From Hellea sp965224755 (GTDB lineage Bacteria; Pseudomonadota; Alphaproteobacteria; Caulobacterales; Maricaulaceae): DNA of 64,000 bases. The stretch covers positions 1,240,001 through 1,304,000 of the forward strand of contig OZ245061.1 of NCBI GenBank assembly GCA_965224755.1, written 5' to 3'. This document shows positions 62,502 through 64,000 of the stretch, one piece after another; the stretch's first letter is position 1, and each line of letters opens with the position of its first letter. The position numbers were made by a program, and so were the translations under genes. The notes under the pieces are model-generated. The model ran no database searches, was not told where the DNA came from, and saw only the letters and a list, made by a program, of their open reading frames with translations.

Positions 62502-62870
62502 ATGAAAAAAATAAACATAGACGAAAAGTTCGATCTCTTCTCCGAACATTGGCGGCCCAAAATCGTGGCCGAGCTTAACGGGCAGGAATTTAAGCTGGCT
62601 AAATTTCAAGGCGAATATCCGTTCCACGCGCACGAGCATGAGGACGAAATGTTCTTCTGCTGGAAAGGCGAATTCGTGCTCGATTTTGAAGATGGCGAAA
62701 GCGTGCATGTGAAAGCAGGCGAAGCCATCGTCGTGCCCAAAGGAGTAGTGCATCGCCCGCGAGCGGAAAAGGAATGCCAAGTCTTTTTAATCGAACCCAA
62801 GGGCGTAAAAAATAACGGAAGCGCCAAGGTTGATACCGTCTATGACGCCCCAATGGGGGAGTGGGTGTGA
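62502..62870 (+). CDS. Small cupin-domain protein
   Basis: This 122-residue single-domain cupin has metal-binding motif 1 as H-A-H-E-H-E-D-E and motif 2 containing P-K-G-V-V-H-R-P, which matches the mannose-6-phosphate isomerase-like cupin_2 family. It is a likely small-molecule-binding or metal protein of unknown function. The ribosome site GGAGG lies 5 bases before the ATG and abuts a palindromic repeat. It sits between the RidA and membrane-protein genes of the suf operon. Confidence 0.85.
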   Translation: MKKINIDEKFDLFSEHWRPKIVAELNGQEFKLAKFQGEYPFHAHEHEDEMFFCWKGEFVLDFEDGESVHVKAGEAIVVPKGVVHRPRAEKECQVFLIEPKGVKNNGSAKVDTVYDAPMGEWV

Positions 62871-62889
62871 TGACAAACCTCACCACATC

Positions 62890-63043
62890 GTCCCTCTCCC
62901 ATGGGGACAGGGTGCCCGAAGGGTGGGTGAGGGGCTCCAAGCCTCTCGTTCAGAATACGACCTCGACTTATGGAACCCCTCATCCGACGCTTCGCCGTCC
63001 AAAGGACGCGTCTTCGACGACCTTCTCCCCATGGGAGAAGGTC
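62890..63043. repeat. Palindromic repeat, CCCTCTCCCATGGGG type
   Basis: The left side CCCTCTCCCATGGGGACAGG with GGTGAGGGGCTCC is inverted relative to the right side GGAACCCCTCATCC with CTTCTCCCCATGGGAGAAG. It is a different family from the CATTCCCGCG repeats. Confidence 0.85.
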
Positions 63044-63089
63044 AATGATAGAGAACCCAACTCCCTTCCGCTCACCCCGTTGAAAAACG

Positions 63090-63157
63090 GGGCCCATCAC
63101 CCGAAATTTTGGTCTTGGAGCAAGAGCGGAAGATGGGTCCCGACTTGCGTCGGGATG
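63090..63157. repeat. Degenerate CCCATC/GATGGG repeat before the membrane-protein gene
   Basis: CCCATCACCC (63099-63108 region) on the left and GATGGGTCCCGAC plus TTGCGTCGGGATGAA on the right match the arms of the 62401-62490 copy. The left outer arm is replaced by ACCCCGTTGAAAAACGGGG, so it appears to be a hybrid or eroded copy. The right end directly abuts GGAGG. Confidence 0.7.
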
Positions 63158-63170
63158 AACGGAGGTGAGT

Positions 63171-63512
63171 GTGGTGGATAAAGAAGCCAGCCTTAAAAAA
63201 CTGCTAAGGCAAAGCCACTATGCGCAAAATGAAGTTTTGAGCTGGATATCAGGCTTAGGAATGGGCTTTGGAGTATTTATGGTTCCAGGATTATTTATTG
63301 GAGTCTTAATAACCCAAAGTTCGATGTTATTTTGGGTTTTTATTTTCTTTTGCTTAGCTCTTGGATTGGGAATGTTTTTGCAGTGGTTTTTAAATAAGAC
63401 AGAAAGAAAACGATTTCTTAAATTGGCTGTTGAAAGTGGAGTTTCTAAGACTGAGGCTGAAATTTTTATAAAAAAAGTTAATTGGGGTGAAGTCTTCCCA
63501 GAATATAATTGA
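63171..63512 (+). CDS. Small A+T-rich two-helix membrane protein in the suf operon
   Basis: This 113-residue protein has a charged N-terminus (KEASLKKLLRQSHY), two membrane helices (about 25-48 and 52-72) and a soluble C-terminal tail with a K-T-E-A-E-I-F-I-K-K segment. I recognise no family. GTGs at 63165, 63171 and 63174 are possible; 63171 has GGAGG at 6 bases spacing. It is much richer in A+T than neighbouring genes, suggesting transfer. sufC follows 8 bases later. Confidence 0.65.
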   Translation: MVDKEASLKKLLRQSHYAQNEVLSWISGLGMGFGVFMVPGLFIGVLITQSSMLFWVFIFFCLALGLGMFLQWFLNKTERKRFLKLAVESGVSKTEAEIFIKKVNWGEVFPEYN

Positions 63513-63520
63513 GATTAATA

Positions 63521-64000
63521 ATGCTAAAAATAACGAACTTATCCGCCTCCGTTGACGCAGGCACCAAGCCCATCCTCACGGATCTCTCGCTCGATATTCC
63601 TGCGGGGGAAGTCCACGCGGTTATGGGGCCTAATGGGGCTGGGAAATCGACTTTGTCTTATGTTCTGACCGGGCGGGAGGGCTATGATGTTACGGGCGGA
63701 TTTGTGACTTTGGACGGCGAAGATTTGCTGTCTATGGACCCCGAAACCCGGGCCGCTAAGGGCTTGTTTCTGTCGTTCCAATATCCGCTTGCTATTCCCG
63801 GTGTGCCGACCATGACCTTCCTTAAAACTGCGCTCAATGCACAGCGCCGCGCGCGAGGGGAGTTGGAGATGGGCGCGCCGGAGTTCCTTAAGAAAGCCCG
63901 CGCTTTGGCGGCGGAGCTTAAGATGAAACCTGAAATGCTCAAACGACCGCTCAATGTCGGATTTTCCGGCGGCGAGAAAAAACGCATGGAGATTTTCCAA
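63521..64000 (+). CDS. sufC: Fe-S assembly ATPase SufC, 3' end outside window
   Basis: SufC is the ABC-type ATPase of the SufBCD scaffold. The first 160 residues are visible: an N-terminal MLKITNLSA start, Walker A GPNGAGKST at about 36-44, the Q-loop LSFQYPLAIPGVP, and the signature FSGGEKKRMEI near the right edge. Walker B lies beyond the window. Following sufB only after four unrelated genes is unusual. Confidence 0.96.
   Translation, partial: MLKITNLSASVDAGTKPILTDLSLDIPAGEVHAVMGPNGAGKSTLSYVLTGREGYDVTGGFVTLDGEDLLSMDPETRAAKGLFLSFQYPLAIPGVPTMTFLKTALNAQRRARGELEMGAPEFLKKARALAAELKMKPEMLKRPLNVGFSGGEKKRMEIFQ

Larger units (their letters stand above)
62871..63170. other. Repeat-filled spacer between the cupin gene and the membrane-protein gene
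   Basis: No gene is convincing in these 300 bases; short reading frames here are translations of repeats. Two elements fill it: a CCCTCTCCC-type repeat (62890-63043) and a CGTCGGGATGAA-ended repeat (63090-63157). Confidence 0.75.

Noticed and set aside
59861..63157. CRISPR array or insertion sequence in the suf spacer regions
   Set aside because: Copies are irregularly spaced and palindromic with no unique spacers, and there is no transposase, cas gene or target duplication.
62861..63181. Reading frame of 106 codons after the cupin gene
   Set aside because: It is the translation of two palindromic repeats; no family resemblance.

Overview
The window looks like chromosome from an alphaproteobacterium of moderate G+C content (about half by eye). 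I would guess a marine, Hyphomonadaceae/Maricaulales-like lineage, but no 16S gene is present to confirm it. The clade evidence is: a tRNA-His with no encoded G-1 and with A73; a DUF2336 protein; the radA-cvpA-purF-SDR block; an lptC-lptA-lptB cluster; an RNase E with an acidic insertion in its S1 domain; a bactofilin overlapping an M23 peptidase gene; and an iscR-cysteine desulfurase-sufB-sufC Fe-S operon. There is no transposase, integrase, phage gene, rRNA or CRISPR array.

Layout. 1-2.4 kb: a PnuC-like transporter cut by the left edge, two A+T-rich genes (one unknown, one HD hydrolase), and phenylalanine hydroxylase. 2.5-11 kb: a large AsmA protein, an M48 lipoprotein protease, tRNA-His, a DUF2336 protein, NAD kinase, an orphan outer-membrane protein, a lipid-anchored cytochrome c and a small glycine-rich membrane protein. 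11-17.5 kb, + strand: acyl-CoA dehydrogenase, panB, then a YfgM-like protein, bamB and der. 17.6-22.7 kb: a 1-Cys peroxiredoxin, then the minus-strand run radA-cvpA-purF-SDR. 22.8-28 kb: an Lrp/AsnC regulator divergent from a PLP decarboxylase, a secreted orphan, a DsbA-like protein and an M48-TPR protease. 28-31 kb: rpsA, ihfB and mscL. 31-38.7 kb, minus strand: an M28 peptidase, lptB, two tandem lptA-like genes, lptC and rne. 39-44.4 kb: an AMIN-amidase, PBP1A and prfB with its programmed frameshift. 44.5-48.5 kb, minus strand: a Fer4_19/double-CDGSH protein, bactofilin with M23 peptidase, and a DUF455 protein with Bcp. 48.6-58.1 kb: a YhdP-like AsmA protein, tyrS, an orphan HEXXH protein with anmK, an M1 peptidase and an alpha/beta hydrolase. 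58.2-64 kb: the iscR-suf operon, cut by the right edge inside sufC.

Many genes serve the envelope: Lpt transport, BamB, AsmA/YhdP, PBP1A, amidase, AnmK, bactofilin/M23, M48, M28 and M1 peptidases. Others serve cofactor and redox homeostasis: PnuC, NadK, PanB, Suf, CDGSH, peroxiredoxins and DsbA.

The most unusual region is the suf operon (58.3-64 kb). Intergenic palindromic repeats have been inserted at most of its gene junctions. One copy now encodes the C-terminal tail of the cysteine desulfurase. Another encodes the charged N-terminus and part of the hydrophobic core of a lipoprotein signal peptide translationally coupled to sufB. Two more end directly at the Shine-Dalgarno sequence of the next gene. 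Other points of interest are two tandem LptA-like proteins that share a C-x-G-x-x-C motif, an orphan HEXXH protein overlapping anmK, a histone-H1-like tail on RNase E, and a structured rpsA leader.
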